Source of the DNA: PALSA-911 sp043742865
GTDB taxonomy: Bacteria > Pseudomonadota > Alphaproteobacteria > Acetobacterales > Acetobacteraceae
NCBI GenBank assembly: GCA_043742865.1
Contig: JAYTXR010000337.1
Coordinates: 1-11,082, forward strand
Reading direction: 5' to 3'
DNA length: 11,082 nt
The notes below the pieces were generated by a model, which saw only the letters and a list, made by a program, of their open reading frames with translations, was not told the origin of the DNA and ran no database searches. Shown here in pieces: positions 5,931 to 11,082 of this stretch. Numbering within the stretch: the first letter of the stretch is position 1; each line of letters opens with the position of its first letter. A program made the position numbers and the translations under genes.

Positions 5931-6926
5931 GTGTCCAACCGTGTCCGATCCGTGGCACCTGGCCCCATTCCGCCAGCCCGAAGCCGCACCCGCCGCGGCG
6001 ACGAGCTTGGCCTGCGCCGGGCGTTGGCGGACCGGATCCTGCCGTTCCTGGTGGCGGCGATGGCGTTCCTGGCGGCCCTCGCGCTGGCCGGCTTCATCGC
6101 CGCCGCCTCGCTGGCGCAGCACTGGCAGCAGGGCGCGGGCGCCAACCTCACGGTTCAGGTGCCGCATCCCGCCGACCCCGCCACTGCCGGTGGCACCCGC
6201 CGCGAACGCGCGCTGGCCCTGCTGCGCGCCACACCGGGCATCGCCGAGGCCCGCTCCCTATCGGACGGCGAACTGGCCGATCTGCTGCGGCCCTGGCTCG
6301 GCAGCGCGGCCGAGACCCTGGCGGTGCCGCTGCCGGCGGTGATCCGGGTCCGCCTGGCCGTCATTGGCCCCCCTCCGGATGGCGCCGATCTCACTGGCCT
6401 GACCCGCAGGCTCGACGCTGAAATCCCCGGTACGCAGGTGGAAAGCCACCAGATCTGGCTCTCCCGGCTGTCGGCGCTGGCGCGAAGTCTGCAGGCCTGC
6501 GCCGGCGCCGCCCTGCTGATCGTGGCCGGCGTTGCCGCCGCGGTGGTCGCGGTGGCAACGCGGGCCGGCCTGTCCGCCCGGCGGGAAGCGATCGAGATCG
6601 TGCACGGGCTCGGCGCCACCGGCGGCTACATCGCCGGCCGCTTCGCCGGGCGCGCCACCTGGCTCGCGGCGCTGGGCGGGCTGGCCGGCGCGCTGGCCGC
6701 GCTGCCGGTGCTGCTCGGCCTGGCCGCGCTCGCCGCACCGTTCGCCGGCGGGCCGGCGGTCGAACCCCAATCCCAACTGGCATCCCAAATGGCGATCCCG
6801 ATGCTGGCCCAGGCGTTGCCGGCGGCTTTGCTGCTCGGCGTCGCAGCGTTGCCGATCGCCGCGGCCGCAATCGGCTTCCTGACCGCCCAGGCAACGGTGC
6901 GCGGCTGGCTGCGCCGACTGCCATGA
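5931..6926 (+). CDS. ftsX: Cell division protein FtsX (ABC permease-like)
   Basis: This 331-aa protein is the membrane partner of FtsE. It has the FtsX plan: a cytosolic Arg/Pro-rich N-terminus (1-35), TM1 (about 36-60), a large periplasmic domain (about 62-180), then three more membrane helices (about 186-210, 240-272, 295-320). The conserved cytosolic loop after TM2 reads REAIEIVHGLGATGGYIAGRF (218-238), equivalent to the LGA motif of other FtsX proteins. The start is a GTG at 5931, four bases after the ftsE stop; a second in-frame GTG at 5940 is possible and no clear ribosome site separates them, so coupling to ftsE is likely. A short Gln/Ser-rich segment (PQSQLASQMA, 279-288) before TM4 comes from a degenerate repeat. 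Overall sequence conservation is low, as usual for alphaproteobacterial FtsX; the context makes the call firm. Confidence 0.93.
   Translation: MSNRVRSVAPGPIPPARSRTRRGDELGLRRALADRILPFLVAAMAFLAALALAGFIAAASLAQHWQQGAGANLTVQVPHPADPATAGGTRRERALALLRATPGIAEARSLSDGELADLLRPWLGSAAETLAVPLPAVIRVRLAVIGPPPDGADLTGLTRRLDAEIPGTQVESHQIWLSRLSALARSLQACAGAALLIVAGVAAAVVAVATRAGLSARREAIEIVHGLGATGGYIAGRFAGRATWLAALGGLAGALAALPVLLGLAALAAPFAGGPAVEPQSQLASQMAIPMLAQALPAALLLGVAALPIAAAAIGFLTAQATVRGWLRRLP
6769..6793 (+). repeat. Degenerate 12-bp tandem repeat inside ftsX
   Basis: aatcccaactggc (6769-6781) is followed by catcccaaatggc (6781-6793), sharing one base. It encodes the short polar QSQLASQMA insert between the last two membrane helices. 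The atcccaa core resembles the tcccaac core of the array at 2194-2238. Confidence 0.45.
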
Positions 6927-7567
6927 AAGGCGCGATCCAGTCTCGCTGCCATCCGCTCCGGACGCTGCGCCTGGCCGCGCTGACGCTGCTGCTGGCATCG
7001 TTGCTGGCCTGGAGCGTGGGTCTCGCCTGGTATATCCGCCTCGCCGATGCGCCCGCCGGCCCGCTGCCGCTGGCCGACGGCATCGTCGCGCTGACCGGTG
7101 GGGCCGAACGGGTCGAAACCGCGCTGCAATTGCTGGCCCGCGGCCAGGCGCCGCTGCTGCTGCTGTCGGGCATCGGCGGCGGCGCGATGCTGCCCGATCT
7201 CGATAATGGCGGCATCGACGCGCCCAATCTGGCGGGGCGGATCACCCTGGGCCGGCTGGCGCAGAGCACGCGCGGCAATGCGGTCGAAACCGCCGCCTGG
7301 GCGCGGCGCGAGCGGATCGCCTCGCTGATCGTCGTCACCGCCGCCTACCACATGCCGCGCGCCTTGCTGGAACTGCATCGGGCGCTGCCGGAGGTCACGC
7401 TCTATCCGCTGCCGGTGCGCCCGGAGGGTTTTTCCGGCTGGCGGCGCCTGGAGCTTATGGCCGTGGAGTTCACCAAGTATCTGGGCGCAGAAGCGGGCTT
7501 GTCGGTCGTCGCCCGCGAGCGCCGCAATCCGCCCGTGCGAATAAAAGGGATAGAAGGGCCGGCATGA
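6923..7567 (+). CDS. YdcF/SanA-like DUF218 family protein
   Basis: This 214-aa protein has one N-terminal signal-anchor helix (about 14-36) followed by a DUF218 domain that probably faces the periplasm. DUF218 landmarks are visible: ADGIVALTGGAER (51-63) as the first strand and loop, LLSGIGGG (80-87), STRGNAVETA (115-124) and VTAAYHMPRA (138-147), then VEFTKYLG (181-188). Family members such as E. coli ElyC and SanA are linked to envelope integrity and peptidoglycan or lipid-carrier metabolism, but the reaction is not established. Its ATG overlaps the ftsX stop (ATGA, 6923-6926) and its own stop overlaps the next gene, so it belongs to the ftsEX operon and is probably translated with it. Confidence 0.88.
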   Translation: MKGAIQSRCHPLRTLRLAALTLLLASLLAWSVGLAWYIRLADAPAGPLPLADGIVALTGGAERVETALQLLARGQAPLLLLSGIGGGAMLPDLDNGGIDAPNLAGRITLGRLAQSTRGNAVETAAWARRERIASLIVVTAAYHMPRALLELHRALPEVTLYPLPVRPEGFSGWRRLELMAVEFTKYLGAEAGLSVVARERRNPPVRIKGIEGPA

Positions 7568-8322
7568 TCCTGATCCGCTCCGCATTGTTCAATATCTGGT
7601 CGTTCGGCGTGAGCTTCCTGCTGCTGCTGCCCGGACTTTTCGTCAGCCTGACCATGCCGCATCGCATGCTCGGTTTCATCGCGTTCTGGGCGCGCGCGGT
7701 GCTGGCCGGGCTTGGCCCGATCTGCGGCATCCGCGTCGTGGTCACCGGCCGGCAGCATCTGCCGACAGCAGGGGCCGGGCTGATCGCCTCGATGCACCAG
7801 TCGGCGTTCGACACGCTGGTATGGCTGACCTTGCTGCCGCGCTGCTGCTACGTGCTGAAGCAGGAATTGCTGCGGGTGCCGCTGTTCGGCCGGCTGATCC
7901 CGCCGGCCGGCATGATCGCGATCGATCGGTTCGGCGGCACGGCGAGCCTGCGAAAGCTGATGCAGGCGGGGACGCACGCGGCGCGGGAAAACCGGCAGAT
8001 CGTCATCTTCCCCGAGGGTACTCGCGCCGCGCCGGCGGAAATCCTGCGGTTGCAGCCGGGCATCGCCGCCCTCGCCGCCACCACCCTCCTGCCAGTGATC
8101 CCGGTGGTCACCGATTCCGGCCTGTGCTGGGGCCGCCGCGCGTTCCGCAAGCGCCCCGGCACGATCCATATCGCGGTCCAACCCCCGCTGCCCGCCTTGC
8201 TGCGCCGGGCTGAGCTGATGCGGCGACTGGAGGCCATGTTCCACCCCGGCTCCCCCGAACGAACCGCCATCTCCGACGGGATCGTTACGGTCGATGAGGC
8301 TGTGGATAACTCTGTGGGTTGA
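7564..8322 (+). CDS. Lysophospholipid acyltransferase, PlsC-type (1-acyl-sn-glycerol-3-phosphate acyltransferase)
   Basis: This 252-aa protein is a membrane-associated acyltransferase that adds the second acyl chain to lysophosphatidic acid or a similar lysolipid on the inner membrane. The catalytic HX4D is HQSAFD (78-83); KQELLRVPLFG (99-109), FPEGTR (149-154) and LLPVIPVVTDSG (175-186) are the other conserved blocks. An N-terminal hydrophobic helix (about 12-30) provides the anchor. It overlaps the upstream DUF218 gene as ATGA (7564-7567), making it the last gene of the ftsE-ftsX-DUF218-plsC unit. The final residues (about 232-252) lie past the conserved domain, and their DNA contains a perfect DnaA-box 9-mer. 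Phosphatidic acid versus another lysolipid substrate cannot be decided by sight. Confidence 0.9.
   Translation: MILIRSALFNIWSFGVSFLLLLPGLFVSLTMPHRMLGFIAFWARAVLAGLGPICGIRVVVTGRQHLPTAGAGLIASMHQSAFDTLVWLTLLPRCCYVLKQELLRVPLFGRLIPPAGMIAIDRFGGTASLRKLMQAGTHAARENRQIVIFPEGTRAAPAEILRLQPGIAALAATTLLPVIPVVTDSGLCWGRRAFRKRPGTIHIAVQPPLPALLRRAELMRRLEAMFHPGSPERTAISDGIVTVDEAVDNSVG
8301..8309 (-). promoter_or_regulatory. Perfect DnaA-box 9-mer
   Basis: TGTGGATAA on the plus strand is TTATCCACA on the minus strand, the exact E. coli DnaA-box consensus. With its flanks, CTGTGGATAACTCTG (8300-8314) matches the context of the R4 box in E. coli oriC as I recall it. A second CTGTGG follows 12 bp later (8312-8317) but is not a full box. 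The site is inside the last codons of the acyltransferase gene. A single box could be chance. Confidence 0.45.
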
Positions 8323-8349
8323 CGTTGTTTCTGCCTCTCACATCGCCTC

Positions 8350-8400
8350 AAAATATCTTTGTATCATATTGATAAATATACGATTTTTGTCAATTTTTCA
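8350..8400. promoter_or_regulatory. AT-rich island (about 18% GC): DUE-like element or promoter
   Basis: Only 9 of 51 bases are G or C, against roughly two-thirds in the rest of the window. It contains the short inverted repeat TATCA-tat-TGATA (8362-8374). Weak promoter-like hexamers exist, for example TTGATA at 8369-8374 and TACGAT at 8379-8384, but no pair has both good sequence and spacing. It could be an unwinding element near the DnaA box, an AT-rich promoter or UP region for the DUF1489 gene, or a nucleoid-protein site. Confidence 0.5.
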
Positions 8401-8406
8401 TCGACA

Positions 8407-8458
8407 CAACGACGCCGCCCTGGCATGGGGACGAATGCCGGCTGGCCGGGTGTCGTTG
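8407..8458. repeat. Nested inverted repeat in the intergenic region
   Basis: CAACGAC (8407-8413) pairs with GTCGTTG (8452-8458). Inside it, GGCAT (8422-8426) pairs with ATGCC (8435-8439) over an 8-base loop, and CCGG-ctgg-CCGG (8438-8449) forms a further small palindrome. It could be an operator, a cruciform or a leader structure. There is no T-tract to make it a clear terminator for the upstream operon. Confidence 0.4.
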
Positions 8459-8495
8459 GACCCCAAGAATGATTTCCCCTCCCCCGCCGGTACCC

Positions 8496-8531
8496 GGGCC
8501 TTACCGGGGGCCTTACCGGGGGCCTGACCGG
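8496..8531. repeat. 12-bp tandem repeat x3 (iteron-like)
   Basis: gggccttaccgg occurs at 8496-8507 and 8508-8519, with a third copy, gggcctgaccgg, at 8520-8531 and a partial fourth beginning at 8532. It lies 80 bp upstream of the DUF1489 start and 95 bp right of the AT-rich patch. It does not resemble a DnaA box. Confidence 0.9.
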
Positions 8532-8610
8532 GGGCCGTGCCTGGCGCCTGCGGTCGTGCCACATTGTTCGGCTCACCGACCGGACACAGAAAGCGGATGC
8601 TCCAGACGCC

Positions 8611-9033
8611 ATGCTGCATTTGACCAAACTCGCCGTGGGAATCCGCGACATCGCCCAGCTGGCCCAAATGCAGGCCCAGCGGACCCTGCACGACCCGCCG
8701 CTACGCCACCGCACCCGCAACTTCCCGCGCCGCGCGCAGGAGATCCTCGATGGCGGATCGATCTACTGGGTGATCGCCGGCGCCACCCTGGTCCGCCAGC
8801 GCATCCTCGACATCCGCCCCGATGTCTGGGAGGACGGCAGCGCCTGCGCGGGAATTGTGCTGGACCCGGCTTTGATCCCGCTGGCCGGCCGGCCGACCAA
8901 GCCGTTCCAGGGCTGGCGCTATCTGAGCCCGCCGGCCGCGCCCGCCGATCTCGGCGACCTGGCGGAAGCCGTCGGCGCCGATCAGCTGCCGCCGGCGCTG
9001 CGCCGAGAATTGCAGGCGCTGGGACTGTTATAG
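8611..9033 (+). CDS. DUF1489 family protein
   Basis: This 140-aa protein matches the alphaproteobacterial DUF1489 family as I recall it. The opening is MLHLTKLAVGI. RTRNFPRRAQEILDGGSIYW (34-53), then VIAG..VRQRILDI (54-68), is the core, LDPALIP (84-90) and PFQGWRYL (98-105) follow, and ALGLL ends the protein. The length fits the family. No function is known. It appears soluble and cytosolic, with no signal peptide or membrane helix. Only a weak purine stretch (AGAAAG) precedes the ATG. The stop codon lies in the first unit of a 24-bp tandem repeat. It appears to be a single-gene unit downstream of the AT-rich intergenic region, and the next gene is 140 bp away. Confidence 0.88.
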   Translation: MLHLTKLAVGIRDIAQLAQMQAQRTLHDPPLRHRTRNFPRRAQEILDGGSIYWVIAGATLVRQRILDIRPDVWEDGSACAGIVLDPALIPLAGRPTKPFQGWRYLSPPAAPADLGDLAEAVGADQLPPALRRELQALGLL

Positions 9034-9092
9034 GGTTGCCGCTCCCAGCTGGTATAGGATTGCCGCTCCCGGCTGGCGCGCCGGCTGGCGAG
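9030..9092. repeat. 24-bp tandem duplication over the DUF1489 stop, followed by a 12-bp tandem
   Basis: Units 9030-9053 and 9054-9077 match at 21 of 24 bases and share the core ttgccgctccc. The first unit contains the DUF1489 stop TAG (9031-9033). At the right edge a second array follows: ccggctggcgcg (9069-9080) and ccggctggcgag (9081-9092). Both arrays are in the 140-bp gap before the CoA-transferase gene, and neither has good terminator features. Confidence 0.85.
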
Positions 9093-9173
9093 CAGGTTAA
9101 AAGCGCCAGACCAACTCGCGCGGGACGTGTCCATGTCCCCGCTCGTTGCAACGCTGCTGGAAAGGCCGCCCAG

Positions 9174-10412
9174 ATGGATGCAACGACAAACCCGATCCCC
9201 GCCGGCAAGGGTCTGGCGCGCTCCGCCGGGGCGCTGGCCGGGGTGAAGGTGATCGACCTGACCCGCGTGCTCGGCGGCCCCTATTGCACCATGGTGCTGT
9301 CGGATCACGGGGCGGAGGTGATCAAGATCGAACCGCCGCAGGGCGATGAGGTGCGCGACTGGGGGCCGCCATTCCTGGACGGCGACGCCAGCTACTTCAT
9401 CGGCATCAACCGCAACAAGCGCTCGATCGCGCTCGATGTCGGCCGCCCCGAGGGCCAGGCCGTGCTGCTGCGGCTGCTCGAGGGGGCGGACGTGCTGATC
9501 GAGAACTTCAAGCCGGGCTCGATGGAAAAATGGGGCCTCGGCTACCAGGACGCGCTGGCGCCGCGGTTTCCCGGCCTGATCCATTGCCGCATCTCCGGCT
9601 TTGGCGCCGATGGTCCTTTGGGCGGGCTGCCCGGCTACGACGCCATCCTGCAGGCAATGGTCGGGCTGATGAGCGTGAACGGCGATCCCAGCACCGGGCC
9701 AATGCGGCTCGGCACCGCGATGGTGGACATGGGCACCGGGCTTTACAGTGCCATCGGCATCCTGATGGCGCTGCACGAGCGCAGGCAATCCGGCCTCGGC
9801 CAATATATCGACATGACGCTGTACGATTGCGGCATGTCGCTGCTGCATCCGCAGGCTCCCAACTACTTCCTCAGCGGCAAGCGACCGATGCCCACCGGCA
9901 ACCCGCATCCGAACCTGGTTCCCTATGACAAATATTCGACGAGAACCTGCGAGATCTTCATCGCCAGCGGCAATAACGGCCAGTTCCGCAAACTCTGCGA
10001 ACTGCTCGGCACGCCGCAGACGGCCGACGATCCGCGCTTCGCGTCCAACGGCGACCGCCAGGAAAACCGCCTGGCGTTGACGGATCTGCTGAGTGCCGCC
10101 TTCGCCGACAAGGATGGCAACGAGATCTCGTTGCATCTGATCCGCAACGGCGTGCCGGCCGGGCCGGTGCTGGCGGTGGACGAGGCCACCGCGGCGCCGC
10201 ACACGCGGCACCGGGAGATGGTGACCGAACTTGGCGACTATAAAGGCCTGGGCACGCCGATCAAATTCTCCCGCACTCCCGGCGGCACCCGCGCGGTGCC
10301 GCCGAAATTCGGCCAGCACGGCGCCGAGGTGCTGGCCCAACACGGCTATTCCGAAACGGAAATCGCCGAATTGGCAAAAAGCCGCGTGCTGCTGACGGAG
10401 CGGCGCCGGTAG
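9174..10412 (+). CDS. CaiB/BaiF family (family III) CoA-transferase
   Basis: This 412-aa protein is a complete family III CoA-transferase that moves CoA between organic acids through an aspartyl-CoA thioester. The signature start is LAGVKVIDLTRVLGGPYCTM (21-40), followed by LSDHGAEVIKIEPPQGDEVR (42-61). The middle RISGFGADGPLGGLPGYDAI (139-158) is also typical. The nucleophile is predicted to be D185 in MVDMGTGLYSA, aligned by eye with the formyl-CoA transferase Asp. The C-terminal EIFIASGNNGQFRKLCELLG (260-279) fits as well. ATG 9174 is chosen because TGGAAAGG at 9158-9165 is a good ribosome site; in-frame sequence to the left is non-coding. The substrate (carnitine, succinate, mesaconate, other) cannot be told. 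It is distant from the crotonase gene, so a shared pathway is only a guess. Confidence 0.93.
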   Translation: MDATTNPIPAGKGLARSAGALAGVKVIDLTRVLGGPYCTMVLSDHGAEVIKIEPPQGDEVRDWGPPFLDGDASYFIGINRNKRSIALDVGRPEGQAVLLRLLEGADVLIENFKPGSMEKWGLGYQDALAPRFPGLIHCRISGFGADGPLGGLPGYDAILQAMVGLMSVNGDPSTGPMRLGTAMVDMGTGLYSAIGILMALHERRQSGLGQYIDMTLYDCGMSLLHPQAPNYFLSGKRPMPTGNPHPNLVPYDKYSTRTCEIFIASGNNGQFRKLCELLGTPQTADDPRFASNGDRQENRLALTDLLSAAFADKDGNEISLHLIRNGVPAGPVLAVDEATAAPHTRHREMVTELGDYKGLGTPIKFSRTPGGTRAVPPKFGQHGAEVLAQHGYSETEIAELAKSRVLLTERRR

Positions 10413-10421
10413 TTAGCGCCG
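10401..10421. terminator. Weak hairpin at the 3' end of the CoA-transferase gene
   Basis: CGGCGC (10401-10406) pairs with GCGCCG (10416-10421) around a 9-base loop that contains the stop codon. The gap to the convergent pssA stop is 40 bp and has no T-tract. The hairpin may slow polymerase or protect the mRNA end; intrinsic termination is unproven. Confidence 0.25.
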
Positions 10422-10452
10422 GGAATCAAGACAGGCAATCTAGGACCGGAAA

Positions 10453-11082
10453 TCAGGTTGGGGCTGGCTCGAGCTCGCGCAACGCCTCCGCCGCGCGGCG
10501 CAGGCGTTGAAAGCTGCGCCGGCTATAAAACAACATGACGACATAGATCAGCCCCGCCGCGGCCAGCGCCGCCCAGGGGTCGGCCACCAGCAGCGCGACA
10601 TACAAAATCACCCCCAACCAGGTCGGCAACACCCGTTCGGCCGGGATCTTGAAGTTCTTGAAACTCCAGACCGGCAGCGTGGACACCAGCAGCAGCGCGG
10701 TTCCGATCAGAAACAGCGCCGGAAGCAGCGGGAACTGGGCGATCGCCAGCAGCTGGGTCCAGCCCAGCGCTTTGGCTTCCAGGCCGACGAACAGCGGAAA
10801 CAGCACCAGCCCGGCGCCGGCCGGGGCAGGCACGCCGGTGAAGAAATTATGCACATAGGCGTGCGTCGGCCCGTCGAGCGGACCGCTATCTAGCGCGGCA
10901 TTGAATCGCGCCAGCCGCAGCGCCATGCAGACGGCAAAAATCAGACAGGGCGCGAAGCCGTAGCCGCCGGCCCGCTGCAACGACCACAGATACAGGATGA
11001 AGGCCGGGGCGACGCCAAAACACAGAAAATCCGACAGGCTGTCGAACTCCGCGCCGAAACGCGAGGTCGTTTTCAGCAGCCG
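10453..11082 (-). CDS. pssA: CDP-diacylglycerol-serine O-phosphatidyltransferase (PssA), C-terminal part
   Basis: This integral-membrane enzyme makes phosphatidylserine from CDP-diacylglycerol and serine. The 209 visible residues run off the right edge, so the start lies outside; the TTG at 10978-10980 is internal. The frame opens with RLLKTTSRFGAEFDSLSDFL, which carries the G-x3-D-x3-D half of the CDP-alcohol phosphatidyltransferase motif; the DG..AR half is beyond the window. CMALRLARFN and the stretch PLDGPTHAYVHNFFTGVPAPAGAG are typical of type II bacterial PssA. At least four hydrophobic helices follow. The last 25 residues are Arg/Glu-rich and cytosolic. Phosphatidylserine decarboxylase often lies next to pssA and may be to the right. 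It converges with the CoA-transferase gene. Confidence 0.93.
   Translation of the reverse strand, partial: RLLKTTSRFGAEFDSLSDFLCFGVAPAFILYLWSLQRAGGYGFAPCLIFAVCMALRLARFNAALDSGPLDGPTHAYVHNFFTGVPAPAGAGLVLFPLFVGLEAKALGWTQLLAIAQFPLLPALFLIGTALLLVSTLPVWSFKNFKIPAERVLPTWLGVILYVALLVADPWAALAAAGLIYVVMLFYSRRSFQRLRRAAEALRELEPAPT

Larger units (their letters stand above)
8323..8610. other. 288-bp gene-free region with AT-rich patch, hairpin and tandem repeats
   Basis: No credible gene is present: the frames crossing it are low-complexity or end within it. It holds, in order, the AT-rich patch (8350-8400), a nested inverted repeat (8407-8458), a pyrimidine-rich stretch (8474-8486) and a 12-bp tandem array (8496-8531). 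I saw no GANTC methylation site and no TTAA-N7-TTAA CtrA site. It separates the ftsEX operon from the DUF1489 gene and must contain the latter's promoter. Confidence 0.7.

Noticed and set aside
8496..8531. Short CRISPR-like array
   Set aside because: The 12-bp units are directly adjacent with no spacers, and no cas gene is present.
8398..8691. Small minus-strand frame with APGxAPGK repeats
   Set aside because: The repeats come from the 12-bp tandem array and no start signal or family is visible. A repeat-derived peptide gene cannot be excluded but is unsupported.
8469..9173. Upstream extension of the CoA-transferase reading frame by 235 residues
   Set aside because: It is Pro/Arg/Gly-rich shadow sequence overlapping the real DUF1489 gene in another frame. 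The CaiB family start and a ribosome site are at 9174.
8982..10343. 453-residue minus-strand open frame
   Set aside because: It is antisense to a clear CoA-transferase with all family motifs, and its composition is typical of a shadow frame (His/Gln/Arg-rich).
10978..10980. TTG as the start of pssA
   Set aside because: The frame stays open to the window edge and encodes the conserved CDP-alcohol phosphatidyltransferase aspartates upstream, so the gene is simply truncated.

Overview
The window is GC-rich, gene-dense chromosomal DNA from an alphaproteobacterium. The likeliest group is Rhodospirillales, perhaps an Acetobacteraceae-like lineage. That placement rests on the strong G/C third-position bias, the DUF1489 gene, the divergent zinc-ribbon/ftsE arrangement, and the style of the proteins; it is inference and no search was run. 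I see no tRNA, rRNA, CRISPR array, transposase or phage gene.

Left part (1-2090): a PAT-like GNAT acetyltransferase overlaps a short AlkA-type 3-methyladenine DNA glycosylase by 4 bases. A crotonase-fold protein follows; it lacks both classical enoyl-CoA hydratase glutamates. Next (2191-4654) is a tight pair of long, soluble-looking proteins that I cannot assign to a family. They form the main uncharacterised module of the window.

Middle (4673-8322): a small membrane-anchored zinc-ribbon (MJ0042-type) protein converges on the unknown pair. It is divergent from a compact four-gene operon: ftsE, ftsX, a DUF218/YdcF-like envelope protein and a PlsC-type lysophospholipid acyltransferase. The last three junctions are 4 bp apart or overlap as ATGA, so translation is probably coupled. 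The operon joins the FtsEX division/peptidoglycan-control ABC system to envelope and phospholipid functions.

Right part (8323-11082): a 288-bp gene-free stretch holds the only strongly AT-rich patch (8350-8400, about 18% GC). It begins beside a perfect DnaA-box 9-mer at 8301-8309 and also carries 12-bp tandem repeats. A DUF1489 protein and a family III CoA-transferase (CaiB/BaiF) follow. On the minus strand is the C-terminal part of phosphatidylserine synthase PssA, cut by the window edge.

A recurring theme is short tandem duplication. Arrays of 12-, 15- or 24-bp units occur at seven or more places, four of them with a 15-bp period. Some encode Pro/Ser/Ala/Gln-rich linkers and some lie at gene edges. 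The items most worth following up are the DnaA-box/AT-rich region, the unknown gene pair, the atypical crotonase and the repeat family.
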